From JACQCF01 sp043742785 (lineage in GTDB: Bacteria; Omnitrophota; Gorgyraeia; Zapsychrales; Fredricksoniimonadaceae), in the NCBI GenBank assembly GCA_043742785.1, contig JAYTXU010000002.1, positions 37,973 through 101,972 of the forward strand: a stretch of DNA of 64,000 nucleotides, read 5' to 3'. A program made the translations under genes and the position numbers. The notes beneath the pieces were generated by a model, which was given only the letters and a program-made list of their open reading frames with translations, had not been told where the DNA came from and did not search any database. This document shows, one piece after another, positions 28,495 to 38,317 of this stretch (position 1 is its first letter; every line of letters begins with the position of its first letter).

Positions 28495-29944
28495 AGGCCT
28501 CGATCAGAGAATTTTTCTTTTTCCCATAAAAAATTTTGATATTCCCCAGTGCCATGGCGAGCAATTGAATAGGGTTACGTCTAAAACAAACCAGCTGCAT
28601 CCATCCAAAACTCAGAATAAAAATCTGTTCAAAGAACCAGTTAGAAGGGAATTTAATAAGCCTCTTAATTAGAAACTTGGTCCAGGGAAACTTAACCGCA
28701 ATAAAGAAAAACTTATGCATATTAACAAGCTCATTAATATTATCCTGTTTAATCAAAGATCCTTGAAAAAATGTGGTGTTGTAATCCGCTGGTTTTAAAT
28801 CTGCCAACCTTCCTTCTTTTTGAAGCTGTTTAGTAATAGGAAGCTGCGGATAAGGCTGAAACACTGAGAAATAAAGAAAATCTGTTTTAACTTGTTGATT
28901 AAGCTCGACCGTTTCAAAAGCATTATCAACGCTTTCACCCGGCAATCCAATCATGTTTGAAGTTAAAAATTTAATTTTATGTTTGTGAAGAAGCTTGGCA
29001 GCCTCAATGAATTCTTGATTGGAAAAACGTTTATTAAGAAGCTTGTTACGTATCTCTTCGTTGCCGGATTCTAAGCCAAGACACACTCTAAAAACTCCAG
29101 CCTTTGATAACCAAGAAGATATCTCTTCGTCCACCGTTTCTGCCGTAACCGAGCAGATAAAAGGAAGACCTATTTTAACTGGATATTTCTCACAGAATTC
29201 TTGAACCCACTTTTTGTTTGTTGTAAAAAGCTCGTCAACAAAGGTCAGTGATTTAGGATTATAGATCTCTTTGATTTGTTTTATCTGCCTCATCATATAA
29301 TCAACCGAGTGTTTGCGTACAAATTTTCCTTGGCCACGCATCATCTCTTTGGTAGTCGTGTTCATGCAATAGCTGCAATCAAAAATACATCCCCGACCTG
29401 CTAAAACATCAATCGAATCAAGGTGAGAAAAATACCCGTACTTGTCGTAAAGGCTTCTGTCTGGAAAAGGAAATTGATCGAGGTCTTCAACGAGAACCCC
29501 GTGAGAATTCTTAAACAACCCCCTTGGTGTTCTCACCCAAAGGCTTGGGATATCCGCATAGTCTTCTTTCCTGTCAAATCTGTTGCAGAGTTCCAAAACG
29601 GCCAACTCCCCCTCACCGCGGCAGGCCACATCTACAGCCTCATGGCTCATCGTCTCTTCAGGAAAAAGCGTCGGGTGAGTGCTTCCAAATACCATAACTA
29701 TCGATGATTTTATTTTTTTTAACTCTTTAGCAATATCTAGAGCCCACTCAAAATCCCCAGTGGCGGTAACAGTTGAAAACATCACCATATCTGGATTAAT
29801 TCTCTTGATTTCATCTTGAACTTTAGCAGCATCTGATTCCATGACCAGTTCGGTTGAATGTCCATATTTCTTTAAAACAGCCGAAATCATCATGACGCCA
29901 AAATAGGAATACACCACCCTTTGAGCAAAAACGACTTTAGCCAT
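28487..29944 (-). CDS. B12-binding-type radical SAM protein, tandem paralog
   Basis: 485 residues, closely similar along its full length to the first 480 residues of the gene that follows it. Both begin MAKVVF and share GEGELAVLELC, DVLAGRGC and MNTTTKEMMRGQGKFVRKHS. The cluster cysteines are 186, 190 and 193 (CIFDCSYC). It lacks the four-helix membrane tail of the paralog. The likely role is a B12-linked radical reaction in lipid or glycan modification. It follows tadC by 27 bp and overlaps the next gene by 8 nt, so it may be transcribed with the pilus operon. The pair arose by duplication and then fused to, or lost, the tail. Confidence 0.85.
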   Translation of the reverse strand: MAKVVFAQRVVYSYFGVMMISAVLKKYGHSTELVMESDAAKVQDEIKRINPDMVMFSTVTATGDFEWALDIAKELKKIKSSIVMVFGSTHPTLFPEETMSHEAVDVACRGEGELAVLELCNRFDRKEDYADIPSLWVRTPRGLFKNSHGVLVEDLDQFPFPDRSLYDKYGYFSHLDSIDVLAGRGCIFDCSYCMNTTTKEMMRGQGKFVRKHSVDYMMRQIKQIKEIYNPKSLTFVDELFTTNKKWVQEFCEKYPVKIGLPFICSVTAETVDEEISSWLSKAGVFRVCLGLESGNEEIRNKLLNKRFSNQEFIEAAKLLHKHKIKFLTSNMIGLPGESVDNAFETVELNQQVKTDFLYFSVFQPYPQLPITKQLQKEGRLADLKPADYNTTFFQGSLIKQDNINELVNMHKFFFIAVKFPWTKFLIKRLIKFPSNWFFEQIFILSFGWMQLVCFRRNPIQLLAMALGNIKIFYGKKKNSLIEAYG

Positions 29945-29971
29945 AATTAGCCCTTAGAATAATGAATGTTC

Positions 29972-30877
29972 CTACTTTCCTAATTTTTGAAGCGGATTGT
30001 TGTTGAAGAAGTCTAAAAATACAGGTCCTGCCACCAAAATAGCTACAACCGGGAAAATAAAAAGCAAAAGAGGAATGAGCATTTTAAGAGGAGCCTTAAG
30101 AGCCATGGCTTCGCCGCGTCGAAAACGAGCTTCACGCATATCTTCAGAGAGAATATTAAGCGCCTCTGCAACCGAAGTTCCCATACGATCCGCCTGGATC
30201 AAGGTTCTTGAAAAGGTGTAGAGATCCGCCAACTCATACTTATGAGCCAGGTCGCGCAGCGCATCTCGACGAGTTTTTCCAACACTGATCTCCTGCATCA
30301 TAATCTTTAATTCCTCGATGACAATCGTCGGATGTGATTTTTCAATAATATATTTGATCGCCATCATAAAATCCAACCCTGCATTCACGCAAAGCCCCAA
30401 CAAATCAACCGCATCCGGCAACTCCTTAATAAGACTATCTTTGATCTTTTTAACGCGTCCTTTAAGCCAGAAATCTGGAAGCATCCACCCCAAAGCAAAA
30501 CTAATCACAAAAAGAGTGATGAGCGTTGAGGGGTCCGGAAAAAAATGATACGTCATTGCCATTAAGGCAACACTCAAAGCCTCTTTAATAAAAATAAATT
30601 CTTCAACAGTAATCCTAATTTGACTTAAAGAAAGATTTTTAGAGTAGTTTTTTGCTAAAACTAAGGAAAGAGGAGCATTGATTAAAGCAATTTTACGAAG
30701 AGGGTCTGTTAAGATTTGAGCTACTGTTTTCTTTTCTATGTTTTTCTTAAGAGATAAGGGATCTCCTCCTATAGTGTTCATGTCTAACTTAAGCTTAGGT
30801 CTACTCTCTAGAGGGAAAAAAGCTAGAAATAGCACAAAAACGGAAGTAAAAATAAAAAGTATTCCTAGCGTTAACAT
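29972..30877 (-). CDS. tadC: Tad pilus inner-membrane platform protein TadC
   Basis: 301 residues with N-terminal and central membrane helices and a terminal pair (LKMLIPLLLFIFPVVAILVA). The cytoplasmic helical domain LPDAVDLLGLCVNAGLDFM, followed by EISVGKTRRDALRDLAHKY, is the T2SS-F fold typical of TadC. Together with TadB it forms the inner-membrane platform on which the CpaF ATPase assembles the Flp pilus. It lies 3 bp downstream of tadB in the same operon. Normal length; no oddity. Confidence 0.9.
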   Translation of the reverse strand: MLTLGILFIFTSVFVLFLAFFPLESRPKLKLDMNTIGGDPLSLKKNIEKKTVAQILTDPLRKIALINAPLSLVLAKNYSKNLSLSQIRITVEEFIFIKEALSVALMAMTYHFFPDPSTLITLFVISFALGWMLPDFWLKGRVKKIKDSLIKELPDAVDLLGLCVNAGLDFMMAIKYIIEKSHPTIVIEELKIMMQEISVGKTRRDALRDLAHKYELADLYTFSRTLIQADRMGTSVAEALNILSEDMREARFRRGEAMALKAPLKMLIPLLLFIFPVVAILVAGPVFLDFFNNNPLQKLGK

Positions 30878-30880
30878 GTT

Positions 30881-31738
30881 TTAGAAATCCTTTAATTTAC
30901 TTATTTTCAAAATTAATAATGTCCCGCAAACCCATAGTCCCCCTGCAAACATTAACATCTGTCTCCCCTGGGGAATCTTTAACATAACCTCAAAAAACTT
31001 AGGATTGCTCGCAGAAACGCCAATCACGAAAAAGATCGGTAAAAGAGTCATCACGACCGCTTGAATCTTCCCTTGAATCGTTAATGTTTTCATGTTTTGT
31101 TCAATCTTTCTTCGCTCGCGAATCGTCGAAACAATGCGTGAAAAAATAGCTGGCAGATTTCCTCCCGTTTCTCTGGCTAAGAGAATCGATGTAATAATTT
31201 GCTGCAAAGCGATCGAAGGCATTCGCTTATAAAGTCTATTTAACCCTTCATCGAGCGTGACCCCCATTTTATTTTCACCTAAGACAATCCCAAATTCTCT
31301 CTTGATAGGATCCGGCATCTCATCAACTACACTTTCCATAGCTTGAACCAAGGAAAGTCCTCCCCTAAAAGAGCTGGACATGATCATAATCCCGTTAACC
31401 AATTGCTCATCAAATTTCGACTTCTTCTTCTTAACAATATTATTTACATACATTCGAGGAAAAACAACGCCTATAAAAAGCCCCCCTAAAACCCCTGCTA
31501 AACGAAAAGATTCAGGTAAAAGAAAAAATCCAGCGGTTGCTAAAATAATGGGAGCTAAAACAGTTATCCGATAAACATTCTGAGCTTCTTTGTCCTGCAG
31601 ATAAAGTTCCGCCCTGGTGATATTTTTCTGTGCCTGCTGCTTATTAACTTCTACTGCTTTTTTAGATATAACAGGTAGGAAAATATAAATTAAAATCGTT
31701 ACCGAGCTAAGAATAAGAAAAAGGATAAGCGTAATCAT
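30881..31738 (-). CDS. tadB: Tad pilus inner-membrane platform protein TadB
   Basis: 285 residues. An N-terminal helix is followed by a helix pair (70-105), then the T2SS-F domain (FDEQLVNGIMIMSSSFRGG, LARETGGNLPAIF, IRERRKIEQNMKTLTIQG), and a closing helix pair. It is the paralog and partner of TadC in the inner-membrane platform. It is slightly short for TadB, which often has an N-terminal FHA-like extension. It follows a pilin-like gene and precedes tadC by 3 bp. Confidence 0.9.
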   Translation of the reverse strand: MITLILFLILSSVTILIYIFLPVISKKAVEVNKQQAQKNITRAELYLQDKEAQNVYRITVLAPIILATAGFFLLPESFRLAGVLGGLFIGVVFPRMYVNNIVKKKKSKFDEQLVNGIMIMSSSFRGGLSLVQAMESVVDEMPDPIKREFGIVLGENKMGVTLDEGLNRLYKRMPSIALQQIITSILLARETGGNLPAIFSRIVSTIRERRKIEQNMKTLTIQGKIQAVVMTLLPIFFVIGVSASNPKFFEVMLKIPQGRQMLMFAGGLWVCGTLLILKISKLKDF

Positions 31739-31764
31739 AGATGATTGTATCTTATCCTTTATTT

Positions 31765-32163
31765 TTAATGATTACAATACTCGTTTCCACAAGTTTTTTT
31801 AATTGCATCTTCGCAGGCAAAACAGGCTGTTTCTCCTGGGTTGCACTGAGGACATCCTCCTTCATTAAGGAGACGATGGACACGTGCTTGATAACAATCC
31901 TCATCATAAAAGTTCCCTAAAATTGCAACTCCCTCCTCTGTATATCTTAACGTGTCTTGCTTGCACACAGTTGTCCTCTTAGCATCATATTGACGGCCAA
32001 ATCCAAAAGAATCCCCCGATTGTTTAAACTTGGCAAAAATACCTCTACTGATAGTATCCTTCATCGCATAGAGGCCCGCTAAAACAATCACTATTAAGAC
32101 AATATATTCAATAGTGCTCGCTCCATCTATCTTCTTAATCTTTGTGATCATACCTTTTTCCAT
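31765..32163 (-). CDS. Cysteine-rich class III-signal pilin-like protein
   Basis: 132 residues. The short basic N-terminus KIKKIDGAST is followed by IEYIVLIVIVLAGLYAM, giving the class III prepilin pattern (small residue, then E at +5 and a hydrophobic helix). The C-terminal half holds about ten cysteines in CxxC-like pairs (GGCPQCN, ACFACED), unlike the other pilins here. This suggests a disulphide-stabilised or metal-binding minor pilin. The start ATG 32163 overlaps the stop of the large TadG-like gene (TAATG). An alternative ATG exists at 32151. It sits between the minor-pilin block and tadB. Confidence 0.75.
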   Translation of the reverse strand: MEKGMITKIKKIDGASTIEYIVLIVIVLAGLYAMKDTISRGIFAKFKQSGDSFGFGRQYDAKRTTVCKQDTLRYTEEGVAILGNFYDEDCYQARVHRLLNEGGCPQCNPGETACFACEDAIKKTCGNEYCNH

Positions 32164-35100
32164 TAGTAAATATCCGTATCCAAAAGCGTATGTACTTTAT
32201 CAAAAGAACCTACACTTAACTTGGTTACACCATCCGCTCTTTTTCCATGTCGCGCCAACCTGGGACTAGAAAAACTCACCTGCTCATGCCACTCCGTGAT
32301 AGTTGGATCAATCTTTCCCTTATCAGGAACTCCATAATGAGCGCTAGCTATAGATTGCACCCCTGTATTTAACAAATAATCTGCCACAACAAAACACTTA
32401 AGCAAGTTTTCTTTCTCTTTATATAACTGCTGATTCTGAATATTTTTCTCGCATCTAGACTTATTAGTTTTCAAACAATAATCTTGTCCATAATTCCATC
32501 TTGTCCCTGTAAGAGACGTACAGCAAACTGTAAAAAAGTCGCTCCTTGTCTTACAACTATCCAGAGAGTTATCTTTATACGATGTCGGACTTAAGCTCGA
32601 GCAATCCCCGTAATATTGTTGAGGATCTGGGATTTTCATTCTTGGATCAATGTTAATCATAAAAGCCCCTTGGTAGCTTTTAGCTTCATCACTCGTTGTG
32701 CTTAATAGGCCATTAGCCTTTAGGTTTGTTCTGGTGTCCTTAGTTAACCCTATCCCCTTGCCCCAAGGACTAAGAATAGGTGTTCCTATGCAATTGTCTT
32801 CAATTGCTCTTCCCTCATCACCCTTAGCCTCCGTTATCGCTGCTGCTATATCCGTTACATCGTCAGGGCTTATGCCCTCCCCAGTAATATTGCTATACTG
32901 AAGCGGAGCTGGATTACCATAAATAAATCGCCAAATAGGGATTTTATTAGCAAAACTGGCTTGTCCCCCAGTTGTATTTTCATCCCAACGGGTCGCTCTT
33001 GTTAAAACATCATGATTACCATCCGTAAAAGTATAGTAAGTTTTCGTAATAAAAAAACCTGTCTTTGACTTAATCTTAATATACGGCAGTTCAGTATGGG
33101 ATTTTACTTCCGTTCGGGAAATATGCCACATCCCCCCCTGCTTAACACCACTAGAGCTGTTTTTCCCCTCATCCTTCCAACCATAAATCTCAAAACCCGG
33201 CAAACGTTTAATGGTTTTTATTGATTCGTCTACTTCTCCTTGAGCAGCCATTAACAAAACAGCTGGTCCTTCTAGGAATTTCTTAAAATCATCTCTGCCT
33301 TCTTGAAATAAAATCACCGTTGCTTTTGCATTAGTATTAAGTTTGTTTAAATGATCATACCTTTGACTAACCGTGCTCTTCAAAAGACTGTTATCTTCTA
33401 ACCATGCTTTTAAAACAGCATACTCTTTATCATCAATACTATACGGAGCTACTATCACTGCTGGTACTGTTGGAATCGTCACCACAGGGTTATACATCGT
33501 GTCATAATTTTTACGCGTAAAGCTTGTAAAGAATCTAAACGGAACTACCGTGTCATGCTGTTCAAGACGAATAAGATCCACACAGGAAGCTTTTAGGTCA
33601 ACAGTTGTTCCTATCGCTGGAGAGCTAACAGGAAAATCTTTCTTACAGGCGGTCAACTCATCCACATATATTTTATTATTGTTAAGACAGCTGACAATAT
33701 TTTCTAATGTTCCTGAACATAGATCTGTAGATGTGCCAAAAGACTTCTTTTGCCAAGCATCTAGCTTTTGCTGCCAATTGTCTAAATCATAGACCCATTG
33801 AGCCATATATCCTTGTCCAGAAGGATTACATGCAGCGGCATCAGAAGCAAAATTATTATAAGAAGACTGTGGAAGATTTAATTCTGGAAGATTTTTTAAA
33901 TACGTATCTAATGGAGCACCTGTAGAACCTGTGCACTTTAAATCTGGACTATTGCAGGTATCAATGCATTCTTGCGCCCCATCGCAAGAATCCAAACAGG
34001 CATTATTGTAGTTAAGGCAAGCTGCTGCAGTACATTGAGGAGCAATAAAACTCGACACCTGTCCATACCACTGAGAAGCAGACGTTATTAAGGTATTTCC
34101 GTCAAGAGATTGAAGAAACTTATTAAGATAAATCAACTCGCTCAATTTATAAACAAAACCATCCAAACGATCTTGCGGCCATAGATTCCCCGATACGTTA
34201 GGACAATTCAAAAATTGACCATTAGCATTAAGCATGTAGGCGCATTCATTATATGGCCAATGCTTAGGATGTGCTTGTGTAGAGAAAACTCCTGGGTAAG
34301 CCGTTATTAAAGCTGTCTCTTCTTGAGCGCTTAGAGTATCTGAACAATATCTGTCTGCTCCTTTTTTCCAAAAAAATCCTGACGCAGAATCTTTACCCAT
34401 GGCACAATCATCCTCTTTTGCTAAAAAAGGATCCGTTGGTTGAAGCAAGGCATTATCTGTATTCGCTGTTGCTCCTACAACCATCATTGCATACGTTGAA
34501 AGTCCTGGATTATCTGCTCCATTGACCTTTCCAAAACCATTATCTTGCCAAAGACTAGCCATTTGATTAAGCATAGGAAAAACTATTCCCTTGGCATTAT
34601 CAGGATTGTACCCTGGCTCGTTAGAATCTGTAATGGGAACATTAGCGGTATTATAATTCAAACTTTTACCAATCTCATCATCATGCCCTAATCGAGAACG
34701 AAATGAGTTAGCCTGATCTCCCGGAATAAGCGGATTAGGAATAAATGGATTTCCTGGAGGAGGAAGTTCTAAGGATGGATCATAAATCAAAGGCCTGCTA
34801 TCAACAACAGGTGGACAGGTAGATCCCTGACAAGCATTAAGACATTGGGAAGGAACATATTGAACATTTCCCCCGTTTGAAGGTCGATCTTCAATTCCTG
34901 TACACTGACTGTCGCATTGCGGCGCTCTATTATTAATAACTTTTCCGCTACTCGTACAATAAGAATCAAATCCTAATCCACTTATCGTGTTGAGGTCCAC
35001 GCTATAAGGTTTTTTAACAAGATTATCTAGTGCCTTACGAAAAGCCTCATACGCAGAGGTGTCTGGAGGCTTCAAAAGCTTCATTCTCTCGGAATAATAC

Positions 35101-35720
35101 AAACCATACCTTGATGTTTTATCTTTGGGAAATCCATTGTCTTTAAAACCCCATCGACCATTACCGTCCCAATCAAAACGATCTGGAAGATTGACAGGGT
35201 CTGTTGATAATGACTGCTGCCCTGACATGATTCCTGCCTCTTGAAATCGATTAGAAACAGTCAAATTTTGAGACAGCTTATTCCACATCTCAAACATCCC
35301 CGGCATAATGACACAATATTGCATAATGCCGGCATACAGCATCATAGCCGTTACTAAAATAATCATGGCAATACACCATGGAGTCCCCGCCCCCCATGTA
35401 ACAATTATTATAATAACCATAACAATCCAAACAAGAACAAGTAAGAATACTCCCAATGATTTATGCACATACTGGAGATTCCCTCCGTTCCATTTAACCT
35501 TACTTCCATATCGTAAAATCAAGCTCTCCCACATCACCCTCTCACCATAACTCGCAAAATTTGAAGCTACTGAAGAAGCCGAACTGGTTGCCGCCATCCA
35601 AGTAGTCATTTTCCAATTAGCCGTCTTACTCCAATTCATCTCAATGGCATAAAAAATAAATGCCACGGCTAGTATTATGATCATGATCAGGGCTGCTTGT
35701 CCTTTACGACTCTTTAACAT
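32163..35720 (-). CDS. Very large TadG-like pilus protein (about 1185 residues)
   Basis: I chose ATG 35720 because AAAGGAAG lies just upstream; an earlier in-frame codon extends it by 11 residues. The N-terminus KSRKGQAALIMIIILAV is a TadE/TadG-type prepilin-like helix. Two or three more hydrophobic helices occur near 90-150. The remaining about 1000 residues are extracellular-type sequence rich in Asn, Pro, Cys and aromatic residues, with many spaced cysteines. Known TadG-like proteins are minor pilins or assembly factors. This one is far larger and might form a tip adhesin. No repeat or catalytic motif was recognised. It sits between tadE-like and the Cys-rich pilin genes. Confidence 0.7.
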   Translation of the reverse strand: MLKSRKGQAALIMIIILAVAFIFYAIEMNWSKTANWKMTTWMAATSSASSVASNFASYGERVMWESLILRYGSKVKWNGGNLQYVHKSLGVFLLVLVWIVMVIIIIVTWGAGTPWCIAMIILVTAMMLYAGIMQYCVIMPGMFEMWNKLSQNLTVSNRFQEAGIMSGQQSLSTDPVNLPDRFDWDGNGRWGFKDNGFPKDKTSRYGLYYSERMKLLKPPDTSAYEAFRKALDNLVKKPYSVDLNTISGLGFDSYCTSSGKVINNRAPQCDSQCTGIEDRPSNGGNVQYVPSQCLNACQGSTCPPVVDSRPLIYDPSLELPPPGNPFIPNPLIPGDQANSFRSRLGHDDEIGKSLNYNTANVPITDSNEPGYNPDNAKGIVFPMLNQMASLWQDNGFGKVNGADNPGLSTYAMMVVGATANTDNALLQPTDPFLAKEDDCAMGKDSASGFFWKKGADRYCSDTLSAQEETALITAYPGVFSTQAHPKHWPYNECAYMLNANGQFLNCPNVSGNLWPQDRLDGFVYKLSELIYLNKFLQSLDGNTLITSASQWYGQVSSFIAPQCTAAACLNYNNACLDSCDGAQECIDTCNSPDLKCTGSTGAPLDTYLKNLPELNLPQSSYNNFASDAAACNPSGQGYMAQWVYDLDNWQQKLDAWQKKSFGTSTDLCSGTLENIVSCLNNNKIYVDELTACKKDFPVSSPAIGTTVDLKASCVDLIRLEQHDTVVPFRFFTSFTRKNYDTMYNPVVTIPTVPAVIVAPYSIDDKEYAVLKAWLEDNSLLKSTVSQRYDHLNKLNTNAKATVILFQEGRDDFKKFLEGPAVLLMAAQGEVDESIKTIKRLPGFEIYGWKDEGKNSSSGVKQGGMWHISRTEVKSHTELPYIKIKSKTGFFITKTYYTFTDGNHDVLTRATRWDENTTGGQASFANKIPIWRFIYGNPAPLQYSNITGEGISPDDVTDIAAAITEAKGDEGRAIEDNCIGTPILSPWGKGIGLTKDTRTNLKANGLLSTTSDEAKSYQGAFMINIDPRMKIPDPQQYYGDCSSLSPTSYKDNSLDSCKTRSDFFTVCCTSLTGTRWNYGQDYCLKTNKSRCEKNIQNQQLYKEKENLLKCFVVADYLLNTGVQSIASAHYGVPDKGKIDPTITEWHEQVSFSSPRLARHGKRADGVTKLSVGSFDKVHTLLDTDIY

Positions 35721-35730
35721 TGTTCTTCCT

Positions 35731-35961
35731 TTAATAATTATGAGTATAGGCAACCACTCGTTGCCTCCTGCTTTCAGGATCCAAATTAGTCATCTTCCCT
35801 GGACTTGTATCAAAAACAGTTGAAGTATCCTGCATATACGCTTTTTGAGCATAATCCATCCCTGCCCAATGAAAAATTTTAATCAAACCAAAAATCAACA
35901 AGGCAATCATCACCATGGCAAATGTAAATTCTATCGTGGCTTGTCCTATTTTTTTCATCAT
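35731..35961 (-). CDS. TadE-like minor pilin
   Basis: 76 residues. KKIGQATIEFTFAMVMIALLIFGLI is a class III or TadE-like prepilin N-terminus (GQ, E at +5), with a short C-terminal region. TadE proteins are minor pilins needed for Flp pilus assembly. Its start overlaps the previous gene's stop and it is followed by the giant TadG-like gene, as in known tadEFG arrangements. Confidence 0.75.
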   Translation of the reverse strand: MMKKIGQATIEFTFAMVMIALLIFGLIKIFHWAGMDYAQKAYMQDTSTVFDTSPGKMTNLDPESRRQRVVAYTHNY

Positions 35962-37622
35962 TACAATCCCTTTGTTACATTAGTAAACCATTTGCGCGTA
36001 TTTCTTTCTCCCACTAATGTGCGGACATACAGAATCCTAGTGCTTGGACTGTAACAAGTTTTATTTGTATTCTCTCCCCAACAGCCATCTGAGCAAGCCT
36101 TAACCGGATTTTCTTCCCCATCTTGATCGATCAATTGAGCCGGCCTATAGTAGCCATTTCCCTCTGTTCGTGGACCATCGGTAGATTGTGAAACGATCAT
36201 ACAAAAACGCCCTGTATTATTGCTCAATTGAAAACTTCGTGAAATCAAATCCGTATGATCCTTACTGCTCACACTTCTCACAACTGCCTGAGTTTCTGGA
36301 TTATATAATTTACCTTCCTTGATTTGTAAATACGTTCCTGGACGAACTTCACTATAAATTTCAGCTTCCCTCATAAGGCCGGGAGGAGGACCCGTAGAAG
36401 ATTTAGCATCATAACTTTGGTCAAGATCTCCTAATTGAGAGTCCAAAACAACTACCGCTGTTATTGTTCCTGTAGGATTCGTTGTAATCCCTAACGGATT
36501 TGGATTAGGCAGGTTTATATTATTAGCAAAATTGTACCCATTAGGAGCCAGAAGACTCTTGAGAGAAGGTCCATCATTAATAAGTGTTTGTGTTAACGAT
36601 AAAAGATGCGGATTCCCATTGATTTGATACGGCATGAGAATTGCATCCCCTTTAATTGCTGAAAGGTCAATGTCTGAAACAGCGTACAGCGACTGTTCTT
36701 TCAGACTTCCTGAAGTATCTACGACTGGGTAACTAGGTGAATCCTTTGATCCAAAACCAAGAATAACATTATCTGGATTAGTCGTTGGAACTTCTTTACT
36801 AAAAACATCTGGAGTTGCAAGTATTCCTCTCCATTGCCAGGCAAAGCTATTACATATTGGCCTTGTTCCAGGACACCCTGGCACATCATCGTCAAATCTT
36901 CCTATCCCTCCAACAGGAATCTTACTATTATTATTGCGTAATAAATCATACGTTGCATTAGAAGCTGCTGGATCGTATTGAGCCGTCCCATTAACAGTCA
37001 TTCCATAAAATGTGTGATTTCCAGAGACATCTGTTTCTGCTTGCTGACGCCAACATCGAAAATGTTCTGGTCCTTTTTCTAAAGTAAGCCCCGTTGTGTC
37101 ATTTGGACATGATTCTGAAATTTGATAAAGAATTCTAAACACATACGCAGCAGTTGTTAGAGGAAAGTGCTGTCCATTAATAAAAATATCCATAATCGGT
37201 AAATTATACCCCACTTCTCCTAGGGGCTCGTTGCCGTAGGTTACAAAATCTACTGGATATTCCAAACGATTACTCATCGTTCCTGAACCCTGAGCTATAA
37301 AGGGACCTCTATCAATGGTATTGAATTTATTAAAATCAGGTGAAAGCCTGTCCTCAATGAATAAAACACTTGCAGAATCTCGCGAACTATTAGCGGCCTT
37401 ACCTATCCCTAAAGAGTTTTTATTGCTTTGCTGTAAAGCTAACTTCATCGCTTTAACTTGATGGTCTTGATTTTGAGTAGTGTTTAGATGTGTGCGTAGA
37501 AGAACTCCCATTAAGAAAATAACAATGGCCCCAAAAATAGCAATTTCCATAATGGCCTGACCACCCTGCAGACGCGGCTGGACTTGTCCATTTTTGTTAA
37601 ATTGTATTTTTTTGTTTCTCAT
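35961..37622 (-). CDS. Large TadE/TadG-type pilus protein (553 residues)
   Basis: The N-terminal segment GGQAIMEIAIFGAIVIFLMG is a prepilin-like helix with Glu at +5, and about 500 residues of secreted-type sequence follow. It holds scattered cysteines (for example CPNDTTG, CWRQQ, CPGTRPICN, CSDGCWG) and polar loops, without a domain I recognise. By position (after the small pilins, before tadE) it is likely a minor pilin or tip component of the Tad pilus. It starts 4 nt after the preceding pilin gene. Confidence 0.65.
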   Translation of the reverse strand: MRNKKIQFNKNGQVQPRLQGGQAIMEIAIFGAIVIFLMGVLLRTHLNTTQNQDHQVKAMKLALQQSNKNSLGIGKAANSSRDSASVLFIEDRLSPDFNKFNTIDRGPFIAQGSGTMSNRLEYPVDFVTYGNEPLGEVGYNLPIMDIFINGQHFPLTTAAYVFRILYQISESCPNDTTGLTLEKGPEHFRCWRQQAETDVSGNHTFYGMTVNGTAQYDPAASNATYDLLRNNNSKIPVGGIGRFDDDVPGCPGTRPICNSFAWQWRGILATPDVFSKEVPTTNPDNVILGFGSKDSPSYPVVDTSGSLKEQSLYAVSDIDLSAIKGDAILMPYQINGNPHLLSLTQTLINDGPSLKSLLAPNGYNFANNINLPNPNPLGITTNPTGTITAVVVLDSQLGDLDQSYDAKSSTGPPPGLMREAEIYSEVRPGTYLQIKEGKLYNPETQAVVRSVSSKDHTDLISRSFQLSNNTGRFCMIVSQSTDGPRTEGNGYYRPAQLIDQDGEENPVKACSDGCWGENTNKTCYSPSTRILYVRTLVGERNTRKWFTNVTKGL

Positions 37623-37626
37623 TTTC

Positions 37627-37926
37627 TTAGTTAACTACTGTATTACCTGTCGTGCTTTCGCTCGAAATGGACCTGTCTTCTCTAAGAGTCCACGTTCCTC
37701 CTGTGTCTGATCCTGTGCTGATTGTTGAATTTGATGTTGAATTGGTGGCATACGTCATTTTGCCATTAACTGTTCTTGGATCATATTGATCTCCAAAATC
37801 ATCCACCGTGCTTTTCCATCTTCCCTGAATGCCTCGTTTCACATAATTAGAAGTAACCAATAAAGCAGCAATGATAATAATCATCAGGACTGAATACTCC
37901 AGAAGACCTTGCCCTTTTTTAATCAT
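37627..37926 (-). CDS. Class III-signal pilin D'
   Basis: 99 residues from ATG 37926, preceded by AAAGGAGTGG; an earlier TTG would extend it by 12. KKGQGLLEYSVLMIIIIAALL is the prepilin motif, and then YVKRGIQGRWKSTVDDFGDQYDP. The body matches the gene at 39080 (KRGIQG, DSADQIGDQYSP), so the two are paralogs. It is probably a structural or minor pilin of the Tad/class III pilus and part of the duplicated pilin block. Confidence 0.8.
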   Translation of the reverse strand: MIKKGQGLLEYSVLMIIIIAALLVTSNYVKRGIQGRWKSTVDDFGDQYDPRTVNGKMTYATNSTSNSTISTGSDTGGTWTLREDRSISSESTTGNTVVN

Positions 37927-37974
37927 ACCACTCCTTTGTTTCCTGCTTCTTTTTCTCTTCAACGTCTTTTTTAA

Positions 37975-38316
37975 TTACAGCGTTTTTGGTTCAAAACTAA
38001 CATTCGTTAAAATTGTTGAATCAGAACCCATCTGGTCATTTGTAAGGTAATTTGTTTTTTCATTCCCTAGTGAATTAACCGTTCTCTGACGATTTTGAGA
38101 TGTAACAGCTAGCGACCCCGTTAATCCCCCTTGATGATCCGAAAAGTCCTGATCTGAATTAGCCTGATTACCCAATTGATCGATCGTTACCTTAACAACG
38201 CTTTGCAGCCCACGCTTTAAATCTGTTCCCATGAAAATAATCGCCATCGTCACTATTCCTACTAATAAAATATATTCTGATATCGTTTGTCCTTTAGCCA
38301 TCATCTTTTTTCTCAT
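37975..38316 (-). CDS. Class III-signal pilin E
   Basis: 113 residues. AKGQTISEYILLVGIVTMAI is the prepilin motif; the C-terminal region is Asn/Ser/Gln-rich (DQLGNQANSD). It has no obvious partner in the first pilin block, so it may be a unique insertion in the second. It starts just after the stop of the previous gene. The start is ambiguous: ATG 38316 lacks a clear ribosome-binding site. Confidence 0.75.
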   Translation of the reverse strand: MRKKMMAKGQTISEYILLVGIVTMAIIFMGTDLKRGLQSVVKVTIDQLGNQANSDQDFSDHQGGLTGSLAVTSQNRQRTVNSLGNEKTNYLTNDQMGSDSTILTNVSFEPKTL

Positions 38317-38317
38317 T

